64,000 nt of DNA from the NCBI GenBank assembly GCA_026119855.1, contig JAOWBW010000252.1, forward strand, positions 988,425-1,052,424, given 5' to 3'. Source of the DNA: Campanula takesimana. Taxonomy: Eukaryota; Streptophyta; Magnoliopsida; Asterales; Campanulaceae. A model generated the notes under the pieces. It made no database searches, was not told the DNA's origin, and saw nothing but the letters and a program-made list of their open reading frames with translations. Made by a program: the position numbers and the translations under genes. Shown here piece after piece: positions 32,487-44,512 of the stretch. The stretch's first letter is position 1; the number at the start of each line of letters is the position of its first letter.

Positions 32487-32751
32487 TACCTCTCCCTAAA
32501 TGAGTGTCCGAATTTCATTTTAAGGGACACTGGAAATCTCAAGTTTATGTATAATTTGCTAGCAAAGATTCACATATAATCTTGTAATCTCCTTTCCAAA
32601 CATTTAGTTTTGCACGTATAAAGAAACTGGTGAAAAAAATTCGAAAAAAAAACAAAAAACACATTTAGGGACAAAGTTATGTTAAAAAAAGACACTCATT
32701 TTGAGACAAAGATTTCTTGAAATGAACACTCATTTAGGGACAGAGGGAGTA
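32487..32751. mobile_element. Stowaway-type MITE
   Basis: TA|CCTCTCCCTAAATGAGTGTC ... CACTCATTTAGGGACAGAGGGAG|TA, about 260 bp. Confidence 0.85.
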
Positions 32752-33184
32752 TATGTTTAATATATCTTTCATAGTTTTAGGTGATACTCCCTCTGTCCCA
32801 GCCTAAGGTTCTTACTTTCCTTTTTGGTCTGTCACAGCTTAAGGTTCTTAGTTGCTTTATTACCTAAAATGGACTATGGGACCCACTTGTCATTCTCACA
32901 ACAAAAACTCCCTACCCACTTTATCTCTCCTACTTTCTCTTACTTACTTTTTCATACTCACAACATTTACTTTTTCTTAATCTCCGTGTAAAGTCAAACT
33001 CAGACTCTTAGGCCGGGACGGAGTGAGTATTTTTTAGGAAAAAATTCCTAATATTAGGAGATATTGTTTCCTTATTTTTAGTATGTTCAAGTAGTATAAA
33101 TAGGTACGTCTTGTAAACAGTTCATTAAGATCAAGAGAAGTTTATTTCGAAAGAAAAGAAAAATGAAATTTCTCTTCTGATCAT
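32752..33184. repeat. Repeat related to 43450-43612 (TATA-containing, LTR-like), with nested MITE
   Basis: Without the MITE, the stretch matches 43450-43612: TATCTTTC, CCTAATATTA, AGTAGTATAAATA, TTGTAAACAG, TTAAGATCAAGA, AAATGAAA. The TATA-like GTATAAATAGG and the downstream purine-rich region suggest an old LTR promoter, but no ends are clear. Confidence 0.5.
32785..33029. mobile_element. Stowaway-type MITE nested in the repeat above
   Basis: TA|CTCCCTCTGTCCCAGCCTAA ... GGCCGGGACGGAGTGAG|TA, about 240 bp. Confidence 0.85.
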
Positions 33185-35601
33185 TGTTGGGTATGCTTAT
33201 TTCTTAACCCTCCTAAATATGTTAGATTGATTGATACCATCACCTTTTGTTATTTCATGGACTTTAGGACCCTATGTAAGAAGTTTAATAACTTCAATTT
33301 TTAGCTTAGTCCATTTTGTAGTATAGACTTAGAATATAGGGCTTGGACCAGAAAAATGACTGAAGAATTCCTAAGCAGGACATTGCTCACTGCGCAGGAC
33401 ATCTATGCGCAGATCATCTATGCGCAGTACATCTATGCGCAGCACTCAGTCCTCGTGGTTAACTTTCAGTTTTTCAGATTCTAACTTGGAAAGCGTGAAG
33501 ATGATGTACGCTCATAAAAAGCCGAAGTGCTGAGGTGTGCAGAAACGACAAAACAAGCACACTCAGCAAATCCAACGATAGAGATGCGCTTAGTTGAAAT
33601 ATTTCAAATGAAGACAACTGTCAACCTTCTAGAAGAACATTTAAATTTTGTCTTCATGCTCTATCTCCAACAGCTACAAAGTACACCTGCGCACCTAGGG
33701 ATGGCAACGGGTCGGGTTCGAGTCGGATCAGGACTGATCCGAACCCGATCCGAACTATACAAATGCGTGACCGAACCCGATCTGATCTGAACCGACATGA
33801 TCCGCGATCCGATCCGATCTGCGACCCGATCGCTGCTCCGACCCGAGACCTGATCCGAACCCGTGCCGGCCCGATCCGAATCCGCCTTTCCCAGACTTTA
33901 CAGCAGCAATAGAGGCAACAAGGCAAACGAGAACAGTCTGAAGTCTGAACAGACTAACAACAACAACAAAAACAGAGAACAAAGGCAGAAGCAGACATGG
34001 AAGCAAACATTTAAAGAAAAAGAAAAAGATAATCCAAACCCAAAACAATAGATAAGAATCAAGGTCAGGATTCACAAATGTCATATTCTTCGAACACCAC
34101 CTCTCACCCAAAAGAAATACTAGTCAACAGGGTAAACCCAATTCAAGCAAAAAACCACGAAACAAAAATCACTCCAGAACGAATTAAGAAACAATGCCAT
34201 CATTCAATAGAGTTTATATATACTCCCTCCATCACAAATTAAGCCCCTAAATTTGAATCCCTATATTTGAAACAAATTAAACCCTAATTTGAGAAGTGAG
34301 AGCTGACAGTGACTTACCTTGGTAAAGAGCAGGTGATGCCGGCGCCGACGGTGAGGAACAGAGACGGTGAGGAACGGAGACGGCGAGCCGGCGAGGAACG
34401 GCGACTTCGGCTAGCTAGCAGAAGAACAACATCGTCTTTCGTCTTTCACAATGTAGCGGCGTGCAAGTAGGCGACGGTGAGCAACGGCGAACGACGGCGA
34501 CGGCGATCAACGGCGAGCGACGGCGAGATGGGTGGTCTCCTGGAACGACGACGTCTGCGAGGCTAGGGCATCGTGTTTCGTCTTTGACAAAGAAGCGGCG
34601 TGTTTTGGTTTTGGTGAGTTTGATCTTGCCCATCCCTAATTTTAGTTTATATAGGTAGGGGGAAAATGTAAATGTTGAAACTAAGGGGCGTGATATAAAA
34701 AAAGGCCAGCACTAATATTTCGGGTCGGGTCGGATCAGGGGGTCTGACCGAATCCGAACCCATTCGGATCATGAAATTGCATATTGAACCCGAAATTTTC
34801 GGATCGGAATACCCTCGAAACGGATCGGGTTCGGACAAATTGCCATCCCTATGCGCACTAATTACATTGTGCCGGCTCATTGTCCTTGCTCAGAGCTAGT
34901 CAGTTTTAAGCTCTCAGCTATAAATAGCCTGCTCTTCTTCATTTCTAAGTTGCTTGAGTTTTTGCTTTCTAAGAGAAACTTTGAAGTTTTGAAGATTGCT
35001 GCTTAAATCCCAGATTCACAAGAACAACCTTCAAACCTTCATACCTTCAAACTCCTGCCCAGATCCTAAGTCTTTTAACACCCAGAATTCTTCGTGCTCT
35101 TTATCTCATAAATTCATAGAGCCCAGAATTTCTGACACACACAAACCTCTTGGAGCTTTGATCATTTAGATCATACTTTTTGAGATACACCAGTTTAGTC
35201 TAGGATTTGCTCTTCATAGAATAGATTTTGATTTGAGTTTTGATTCATTGTAATCTTGTAAAAGCTCCTCATTTCAATATAAATCTCATAGTTAGAAAAT
35301 CCATGACTAACCATCTTGGTAGAGGACGTAGATCTTTCATCGATCGAACCTCTTCAAATAGCTTGTTCATTGTTCTTGCTGCTTACTTCATGCTTACTTT
35401 ATTTCTGAATTATTGCTTTGTTTGATCTTATGAGATTTCTATTTATTGCTTCTGTGTTTGTTACTGCTTATTGCCTTAGCACAATTTTATCCAACTCTTT
35501 AGCCAAACTTAGCGCGTGCGTATTTAGTCTCTGCGCAGTATACCCTGCGCAGTAGCTGCTTTAATTTCTGTTGTGCATTTCACACTTTCTCTGCGCGCTA
35601 T
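33185..35601 (+). mobile_element. TGTTGGG-type LTR, interrupted by a hAT-like element and abutted by the 35602 element
   Basis: Starts TGTTGGGTATGC. Four TGCGCAG motifs are spaced exactly 15 bp (33391, 33406, 33421, 33436), with two more near 35538 and 35550. After the hAT element (33696-34851) a promoter-like CTATAAATAGCC (about 34918) and a T/C-rich leader follow. TATA position and termini suit a Copia-type LTR of about 1.26 kb after removing the insertion. The right end is not seen because the 35602 element adjoins it. Confidence 0.5.
33696..34851. mobile_element. hAT-like non-autonomous element (1156 bp)
   Basis: Terminal inverted repeats TAGGGATGGCAA...TTGCCATCCCTA. 8-bp flanks TGCGCACC and TGCGCACT (7/8 match) fit a hAT duplication. 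Subterminal arms are full of GATCCGA/CGGATC iterations (33720-33880; 34725-34830). The middle holds CGGCGA-rich sequence (34330-34560) next to a splice-donor-like CCAAGGTAAGTCA on the minus strand, perhaps captured gene sequence. No transposase. Confidence 0.75.
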
Positions 35602-37711
35602 TGCCGCGCCCCGTACCCGTGGTCCTACTTGTCCCCACGCTCGGGACACGATCGGAAGACGTCATAAAACATTTTAGGAAAATTTTTCGAAATGTACTTT
35701 CATAAAAGTTTCATATAACCAAACACATTTACTTGAAACTTAACTTCATTTCACACAAACAAACTTTTTCAATCCAAAGTACTTAGCCATAAGGCTTACA
35801 CACTTTACTTACAAATTTACAACTCACCAACATGCTCTGAAAATAGGTGATACAAATATGAAGTCACGGGTAAACTACCCAAAAGGTTATACATTTACAT
35901 AATGTAGCCTTTACATAACACATATCCTAAAATGTCTTACCCAAAATCACCATCTCGACGTCCTCCCTTGTGCAGTGACCTATCCCCTGGGCTCTCCTCT
36001 ATCTAAAACAGTAAACAAATAAGGGTGAGAATGAATCTCAGTAAGCTACTAAAATGCAACTACGTTACATGCTGAAATGATACTCGGAATTGAACAATGT
36101 CAATAAACATCCACATAGCACATAACATGAGAGGCTCCCTATCGCCAACCGTCCCATACCGGTTGGAAATAATGACCAACTCATCATACCACACATAAGG
36201 CGGAAATAAACACTCATACGTGGATACTAAGCCAAGGTTCTCGAATCAAACATATAACCATATGAGAAAGTATCAACCGAGCAGCACCAAAGGGCTGAAA
36301 TCGGTTCATGAACCAAACAACAACAACAACAACAACAAGAGGGGGAAAATGACACATAGTCATAACCCAAACGGTGACTAAACTCACACAAAGGATAGCT
36401 AGCCCAGACCCAATCCGTGGCCCAAGGAAGGGGGTTAAAAATGGGAAACCAAATGGTAGAAGCCATTATAATCTCTACCACTGCCCGACACCACAACAAG
36501 TACCAGCTGGACTTCCAAACAAGTATAGTAATGAATACTTGCTTAAACAACAACCAGGGGCAATGATTCCAAAGTAGGGAATCAAGCCAAACACATCACA
36601 AAGATGAACCAATCCAACACACATCAAAAGATGTTCAACAATACCCCATGTAACACTTATTCACATTCCATAACACATTTGTTCACATGGGAACCAATTT
36701 CAAACACTAGGGTGTTCCACAACAACCCTCTAGGTACTTTAGGATATCACCTAAGACCTAGACCAAGCTTGAACTTTAAATCACTTGAAATGGAACAACT
36801 CCATTTTTCAGCAACCCTAGGCGGTCGCCTAAACAAGCCTGTGCGGTCGCCCAAAACACTCTGCCCCAAGACAAAAACCTTTCAGATAAGTGTGCGGCCG
36901 CATGCCCTATTTGGGCGGCCGTCCAACACACCCGCCAGGCCCAAAACTTGCTAATTTTACTCCCTTCGTTTCACCGTCCCAAAAGTACGAACCAACATCT
37001 ATCTTACCAAACATAATTCAACCAAACTGAGTTATACAACACAAATATGACTTCTTTACACAACCAACATCAACTTTCCAAATACTCCCTTTGTCCCAAA
37101 ATTACAAGTATCACAAATATTATCCAAATCACAAAAATAACAAGTACAAGTATCAAGTATAACATATATGACCATTTTAATATTTAAAGGGGAATTAGTA
37201 ACTTACCTATTTCCGGAAAAAGTATCGCTGAAATAAGTTTTGTTTGGGTAGAAATGACCTATTCAACGCCTTGATCATTTTTATATAATTAGATTTTAAA
37301 AAGAATAAGTAGATAAAAAGAATTAAATCGAAATAGGTTGAACTTACCTTTTCTTTCTTAACCCTAAGGAAAGAACGAGAGAAATGTTCTGCATAAACAT
37401 ACACAGAGAAAGAGGGAGAAAGAAGATAACTTATAAGAGATTTTTTACCCCATTTTCCAACTTTAGTCACTGGACTTTCATTTTCAACACTTAAACCCCT
37501 AAACTTATATTTTCACTAAGGACCCTAAAGTTTCAACTTAATCATTTAACTCCCTTAATCATTATTACTACTAACCAAATAAATAACACAAATAATCAAG
37601 TAAGATGTGCAAATCATAAAATATGATGCAACACATAAAATGCACATATAATGTCAAATTAAAATCCCCAAAAATTTAAAATAAATAGGGACGGGTTTTG
37701 GGGTCGTTACA
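35602..37711 (-). repeat. 3' LTR of decayed Tekay-like element
   Basis: The minus strand starts TGTAACGACCCC at 37711 and ends GGGGCGCGGCA at 35602 (ACA mutated to GCA). GCGG(T/C)CGC motifs start at 36821, 36843, 36894 and 36915 (spacings 22, 51, 21). A (CAA)n run is at about 36318-36338. Short frames inside are not genes. Confidence 0.9.
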
Positions 37712-37728
37712 ATCACTCCCCCTTAAAG
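37712..37728 (-). other. Polypurine tract of decayed Tekay-like element
   Basis: The minus strand CTTTAAGGGGGAGTGAT directly precedes the 3' LTR, like the intact element's AAGGGGGAGTGAA. Confidence 0.75.
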
Positions 37729-37739
37729 AAAATTCATCT

Positions 37740-38260
37740 CGAATTTTAGGATAACTTACCAAATGAATCAAATAACCAAGGATATTTTCTCTCCATTTCC
37801 TCCCGAAGCTCCCAAGTTGATTCTTCCACATTATGGTTCTCCACACAACTCTAACAAGAGGAATACTCTTAGTTCTCAATTATTGAACTTTAGAATCAAT
37901 CACCTGAACTGGATGCTCCTCATAGGACATACTGGGTTCAATATCCTCAGGTATCTCAGATAACACATGAGATGGATCATACGCATACTTTTGAAGCATC
38001 GAAACATGAAACACATTATGAGTCTTGTCAAGAGAAGGAGGTAACGCAAGACGATAAGCTCGATCTCCAACTCTTCCCAAAATCTCAAAAGGACCGACAA
38101 ATCTAGGAGCAAGTTTACCTTTCTTCCCATATCTCTTAATTCCCACCTTTGGAGAAACTTTCAGAAACACAAAGTCACCCTTTTCAAACTGAAGGTCTCG
38201 CCTCCGGTGATCAACATAACTCTTTTGACGACTTTGGGCAATATTATGATATTCGTAAAT
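37740..38260 (-). pseudogene. Integrase C-terminal remnant and chromodomain-like tail
   Basis: The minus strand reads AQSRQKSYVDHRRRDL, FLKVSPKVGIKRYGKKGKLAPRFVGPFEIL, YRLALPPSLDKTHNVFHVSMLQKY, HPVQVIDSKVQ, then a tail with stops. It is joined directly to the RNase H end (CPYESRNGAIFTNI) near 38255; about 970 bp of integrase present in the intact element (equivalent to about 10750-11715) are missing. Confidence 0.85.
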
Positions 38261-40178
38261 ATAGCCCCATTCCTCGACTCATAAGGACACCAATCTCGAG
38301 CATCCTCTAACATCTTCCATTCCCGTACCATCAATGAAGCTACATAAGACTTCCTACTAATAGCATCAGCTACCACATTCGCCTTGCCCGGATGATAAGA
38401 AATGGTGCAATCATAATCTTCAACAGCTCCATCCATCTTCGCTGTCTATTATTCAACTCTTTCTGGGAGAAAAGATACTTCAAACTCTGATGATCTGTGA
38501 AAATCTCAAACTTTGCTCCGTATAGATAATGCTTCCATTTGTGTAACGCAAAAATAATAGCTGCAAGCTCCATGTCATGGGTTGGATAATTCTGCTCACT
38601 AGGAGTTAACTTCCTTGAAGCACACGTAATTACCTTTCCACTTTGCATTAGAACACACCCCAAGCCTTCTTTTGAAGCATCACTATAAATTACCAATTCA
38701 TCATTCCCATTAGGCAGTGCAAGAATAGGAGCGGTTGTCAACCTTTTCTTTAACTCTTCAAAACTAACTTGATATTTGTCATCCCACACATATGGCACAT
38801 TCTTTCGAGTCAACTGAGTCAATGGTGTAGCAATCTTAGAAAACCCTTCAATGAATCTTCTGTAGTACCCAGCTAACCCCAAGAAACTTCGAATTTCAAT
38901 AACTGATTCTGGCCTCTTCCAATTCACAATAGCTTCAATTTTTGATGGATCAACAGATATACCTCTATTGGAAACCACATGTCCCAGAAAAGAAACTTCA
39001 TCGAGCCAAAAAGCACACTTACTGAATTTTGCAAACAACTGCTTCTCCCGAAGAATAGATAGAACCATTCGCAAGTGTTGCTCATGTTCTTCTCGAGACT
39101 TAGAATAAACAAGGATGTCATCAATAAACACAACCACAAAAGAATCAAGATAAGGCTTGAAAACCCGGTTCATCATATCCATGAAAACAGCTGGAGCGTT
39201 TGTTAACCCGAAAGGCATAGCAAGAAACTCATAATAACCATACCTACTACGAAAAGCAGTCTTAGGAATGTCTTCTGAGTGAATTTTCAACTGATGATAC
39301 CCACTCCTCAAATCAAGCTTCGAAAAGACAACCGACCCTTAGAGTTGATCAAATAAATCATCAATGTGAGGCAAAAGATATTTGTTCTTTAGAGTCATCT
39401 GATTCAGTTTTATGTAATCAATGCATAGTCTCAAGGACCCATCTTTCTTCTTTACAAACAATAGAGGAGCTCCCCAAGGTGATACACTGGGTCGGATGAA
39501 ACCCCTATCAAGTAACTCTTGCAATTGAACTTTCAACTCCTTTAATTCAGCTGGAGCCCTTCTGTAAGGTGACTCAGATATCGGGGTAGTACCTGGAAGT
39601 AAGTCAATACAAAACTCGATCTCCCTTTCAGGAGGCATAGAATACTCGGTAGAGAACACATCAGGAAACTCTTTCACAATATGCACATCCTCTATTTCAG
39701 GCAACTTTTTAGTAGTATCAAGAACACTAGCCAAATACCCCGTACAACCACGATGCAACAACTTTCTAGCTTTCACATAAGAAATAATACGAATTCCCTC
39801 ACCCAAAGGAATAGCCTCAAAAGTAAATTCAGGCACATCAGGAATAGAAAATGTAACCACCTTTTTATAACAATCAACTGAAGCATGGTATTTACTCAAC
39901 CAATCCATTCCCAGGATAATATCAAAATCTTGTAACGGCAAAACAACTAAATCAGCAAATAAAACATGCTCCCAAATATGCACATCACAGCCATGTAACA
40001 CCTTATTAGTCACCAAACACTCCCCTATTGGAGTAGACACTTCTAACACATAAGGTAGAGATTCAGAAGAAACATGCAATCGAGAAGCAAAATGCACAGA
40101 CACATAAGAATGCGAAGAGCCAGGGTCTATAAGTGCTCGTGCCCTCAAACTAGACACAGAAATTATACCTCCTATCAC
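38260..40178 (-). pseudogene. Protease, RT and RNase H of decayed Tekay-like element
   Basis: Frame 40178-39339 covers protease (ALIDPGSSHSYVS) and the RT entrance (KDGSLRLCIDYIKLN, with R to I in the conserved DYRKLN). A TAG near 39340 breaks it. Frame 39311-38370 carries RT FIDD (FVVVFIDDILVYSK) and RNase H (YSDASKEGLGC, TDHQSLKYLF). A frame change near 38420 precedes YDCTISYHPGKANVVADAISRK. Confidence 0.85.
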
Positions 40179-41240
40179 GTTAGAAGAATTTGAAGCCTGC
40201 TGTTGATTGATAGCAAAAAAACACGACCTTGCACCTTAGGCTTCCTTGAGGCATCCCTCTTCTGACCCTGAGATGATCCTGCTCCACTCCCATATGGTAC
40301 AATCCTTGCTCTTGGACAATCCTTTTGAAAAGGCCAAGCTGACCATAATTCAAACACTTTCCCTGCTTCTTCCAACATCGCTCTTTAGTGTGCCCTTCCT
40401 TCAGACAGTAATTACATATTCTTCTACCTTGATTCCTGACAATTGGTTGTCCTTGCGGTTGCCCTCTAAATTATGATGGTGTTCCCTGACCTCCTCAACT
40501 ATCACCACGCTGTGGTTGAGGTCTTCCTTGCCTTCCTGTACCTGCCAATTCAACTTTCCTCTTATGCTCTTCTATATCATGCTCCACCTGATATGCTCTA
40601 TCAACAGCATCTTGAAAATCTTGCAACTTATAGGATACTAGTTGACTTCGAATCACAGTTTTCAAACCCTTTACAAATCTAGTTACCTTCCTTTCCTCAG
40701 TTGCCACCAAGTGAGTGCAATACCTGGATAACTCCGTGAATTTGGATGTATACTGAGCCACAGACATAGTATTCTGCTCCAAGTTAAGAAACTCCATTTC
40801 CTTCTTGTCTTGATCTACCCGAGGAATGAAATGTTCCTTGAACTTCCTCAGAAAATTCTCCCAAGTATAGGGTACATGATTCTCATACCAATTTGTTTTC
40901 AAAGCTCTCCACTAGTGCTCAGCAGCTCCACTCAGTTTATAGGTAGCAAACCTGACTTGTTCTTCATCAGTGCATCTCAAGACATCAAATATTTTCTCCA
41001 TCGACTCTATCCACCTCTCAACCTTTATTACCTCTGGTTCTCCTTCATAACCCATTGATTTCATCTTCAGGAACTGTTCTAACCCATATCTCGGAGGTGC
41101 TTGTTCTCCTCCTTGCCTCTGATTATTTAAAGTTTTCATGGCTGCTTCGAACATCCCTTGAAATATGATTCGGGCCTCTTCTCTGGCATTCCCTTGCCCT
41201 GAAGAACCAGCCTAATCTCCTTCAGTTTCACCCATTTTCA
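40179..41240 (-). pseudogene. gag of decayed Tekay-like element
   Basis: Pieces 41154-40912 (FEAAMKTLNNQ, PPRYGLEQFLKMK, ending KLSGAAEH followed by a stop where the intact copy has WWKG), 40902-40495 (FIPRVDQDKKEMEFLNLEQ, QYTSKFTELSRYC) and 40378-40175. The zinc knuckle region (about 40330-40440) is scrambled by frameshifts. Confidence 0.8.
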
Positions 41241-41327
41241 ATCAGTACCTGCACAAGACACTCAACGTTACTCACTCTATACACAACTACCCTCCTAGGT
41301 CACTTAGTCATTCTAGACCATCTACAA

Positions 41328-41345
41328 CCTAGCTCTGATACCAAC
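41328..41345 (-). other. Primer binding site (initiator Met tRNA type)
   Basis: Minus strand TTGGTATCAGAGCTAGG immediately follows the LTR end GGGGCGCGACA at 41346, matching the intact Tekay element. Confidence 0.85.
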
Positions 41346-43257
41346 TGTCGCGCCCCGTACCCGTGGTCCTACTTGGCCCCACGCTCGGGACACGATCGGA
41401 AGACATCATAAAATATTTTAGGAATTTTTTTCGAAATGTACTTTCATAAAAGTTTCATATAACCAAACACATTTACTTGAAACTTGACTTCATTTCACAC
41501 AAACAAGCTTTTTCAATCCAAAGTATTTAGCCATAAGGCTTACACACTTACAAATTTACAACTCACCAACATGCTCTGAAAATAGGTGATACAAATATGA
41601 AGTCACGGGTACACTACCCAAAAGGTTATACATTTACATAATGTAGCCTTTACATAACACATATCCTAAAATGTCTTACCCAAAATCACCACCTCGACGT
41701 CCTCCCTTGTGCAGTGACCTATCCCCTGGGCTCTCCTCTATCTAAAACAGTAAACAAATAATGGTGAGAATGAATCTCAGTAAGCTACTAAAATGCAACT
41801 ACGTTACATGCTGAAATGATACTCGGAATTAAACAATGTCAATAAACATCCACATAGCACATAACATGAGAGGCTCCCTATCGCCAACCGTCCCATACCG
41901 GTTGGAAATAACGACCAACTCATCATACCACACATAAGGCGGAAATAAACACTCATACGTGGATACTAAGCCAAGGTTCTCGAAGCAAACATATAACCAT
42001 CTGAGAGGTATCAACTGAGCAGCACCAAAGGGATGAAACCGGTTCATGAACCAAACAACAACAACAACAACAAGAGGGGGAAAATGACACATAGTCATAA
42101 CCCAAACGGTGACTAAACTCACACAAAGAAGAGCTAGCTCAGACCCAATCCGTGGCCTAAGGAAGGGGGTTAAAAATGGGAAACCAAATGGTAAAAGCCT
42201 TACAATGAACTTGGCTCGTGTGCCATTATAATCTCTACCACTGCCCGACACCACAACAAGTACCAGCTGGACTTCCAAACGAGCATAGTAATGAATACTT
42301 GCTTAAACAACAACCAGGGGCAATGATTCCAAAGTAGGAATCAACCCAAACACATCACAAAGATGAACCAATCCAACACACATCAAAAGATGTTCAACAA
42401 TACCCCATGTAACACTTATTCACATTCCATAACACATTTGTTCACAAGGGAACCAATTTCAAAACTAGGGTGTTCCACAACAACCCTCTAGGTACTCTAG
42501 GATATCACCTAAGACCTAGACCAAGCTTGAACTTTAAATCACTTGAAATGGAACAACTCCATTTTTCAGCAACCCTGGGCGGTCGCCTAAACCAGCCTGT
42601 GCAGCCGCCCAAAACACTCTGCCTCAAGACAAAAACCTTCCAGATAAGTGTGCGGCCGCCCAACACACCCGCCAGGCCCAAAACTTGCTAATTTTACTCC
42701 CTTCGTTTCACCGTCCCAAAAGTACGAACCAACATCTATCTTACCAAACATAATTCAACCAAACTGAGTTATACAACACAAATATGACTTCTTTACACAA
42801 CCAACATCAACTTTCCAAATACTCCCTTTGTCCCAAAATTACAAGTATCACAAATATTATCCAAATCACAAAAATAACAAGTACAAGTATCAAGTATAAC
42901 ATATATGACCATTTTAATATTTAAAGGGGAATTAGTAACTTACCTATTTCCGGAAAAAGTATCGCTGAAATAAGTTTTGTTTGGGTAGAAATGACTTATT
43001 CAACGCCATGATCATTTTTATATAATTAGATTTTAAAATGGATAAGTAGATAAAAAGAATTAAATCGAAATAGGTTGAACTTACCTTTTCTTTCTTAACT
43101 CTAAGGAAAGAACGAGAGAAATGTTCTGCATAAACATACACAGAGAAAGAGGGAGAAAGAAGATAACTTATAAGAGATTTTTTTACCCCATTTTCCAACT
43201 TTAGTCACTGGACTTTCATTTTCAACACTTAAGCCCCTAAACTTATATTTTCACTAA
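41346..43257 (-). repeat. 5' LTR of decayed Tekay-like element, truncated
   Basis: Matches 35602-37519 with substitutions and indels, but the last ~192 bp of the 3' LTR (37520-37711) have no counterpart. At 43257 (CACTAA) the match stops and unrelated MITE-like sequence begins. The GC array near 42580-42660 is partly eroded. Confidence 0.9.
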
Positions 43258-43453
43258 TTTATACTTTGACCAACAATTTGAAGAAAAATAATTAGCTTAA
43301 TAAAAATCCAAAAATAGTTATTTAGTTTATTAGTAATCGTGATACAAGAACAATTTTTAAATTTTTATTAACATCATTATTTTTCTTGAAATTATTGGTC
43401 AAAGTATAAATTACTTGACCAAAAATCCTAATTCGAGCGGGGCGTAGGGAGTA
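43258..43453. mobile_element. MITE remnant at the broken end of the LTR
   Basis: Inverted segments TTTATACTTTGACCAA (43258) and TTGGTCAAAGTATAAA (about 43395-43410), then GGGCGTAGGGAG|TA, a worn Stowaway-like end. The left end is missing. Confidence 0.5.
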
Positions 43454-44512
43454 TTGTTTAGCATATCTTTCCTAATATTAAGTGATATTCTTTCTTTATT
43501 TTTAAGTAGTATAAATAAGTATTTTTTGTAAACAGATAATTAAGATCAAGAAAAATTTATATCATAAAGGAAAAAAAATGAAAATTTTCTTCTTGTTCAT
43601 CTTCACTTATGCTAAATTTATCAGACTTGGATTCTTGGCTACGTCTCTATAACCAATAAAATATTATTTTAATACATGCCTTAGATTTATCTTCTTTGGC
43701 CTAGAGACATTCTATTGTACAAGTTAGTCACTGTTTCTCTCCCTCCTACTCAATTCCACTAAACAAAAGTTATTCATAAATAAATAAATAAAAATAAAAG
43801 ATTTCATATTCTAAATGAATTCAATTGCAAATCACTCTCAATTTGCTCTTGCCATTGTTGTTGCAAACTCCAACATGGATGTACATATATCTTCTCTTTC
43901 TTTTTTTTTTTTTTTTTTTTTTTAACAAATGTACAAATATGTAGGAATGAGCTTCGAACGGTATTCCCAAATAAAAAGAGAAGTAAAAAGAGGACAGTGT
44001 AATGAAATCAAACTTTAATTTAGGAAGGCAATAGAACTTATCTAAACTTCAAGGATAGAATAGGAAATTAACCTTTAAAAAAGTCAAAAGTCTAACTAAG
44101 CTAGTAAAATTTCAAAAAAGGTAGAGCAATGAAAAAAGGCACAAAATTCGAGAACTAAAAAGAGGTGCAGTAACAAATTAGGGGATTGGATCTCCTGCAT
44201 TGCCTAACATATTGCACCATTGTAATACATCAATCATAATTTACTTTTTAAAATAAAATTAGCCTAAAATATCTATTAATTGAATTTTTAATCTCAACCA
44301 TTCATTTTAGCATTATCAGACACTCTATGTCGAAAATTTGTCTCTTTTTGACTTTATATAGTTAACATAAATGAAATTTGATTAAACATTAATGTTGATT
44401 TAATCATCATAATAAAATTATATGGTCAACATAACTGTAAGTGATTTACCAATAATTTTTTTTATAATTTTATTTGATCACTAGATTAATATTAATGCAT
44501 GATCAAAGTTAA
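43454..44512. other. Intergenic; first part repeats 32752-33184; no gene
   Basis: 43454-43612 is the second copy of the LTR-like repeat (TATA-like GTATAAATAAG near 43508). The rest is AT-rich with a T-run at about 43900-43923 and nothing recognisable. Confidence 0.5.

Larger units (their letters stand above)
35602..43257 (-). mobile_element. Decayed Tekay-like Ty3 element, integrase core deleted, 5' LTR truncated
   Basis: The 3' LTR (35602-37711) and truncated 5' LTR (41346-43257) flank a 3.6-kb interior related to the intact Tekay element (protein-level similarity throughout). The interior has many stops and frameshifts and lacks most of integrase. The LTRs differ more than those of the 5493 element. 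No TSD can be read because the outer end of the 5' LTR is missing. Confidence 0.9.

Noticed and set aside
36227..36954. Frames of about 110 codons on both strands
   Set aside because: They lie wholly in the LTR of the decayed Tekay element; the homologous LTR (41829-42691) keeps similar frames only by shared sequence.
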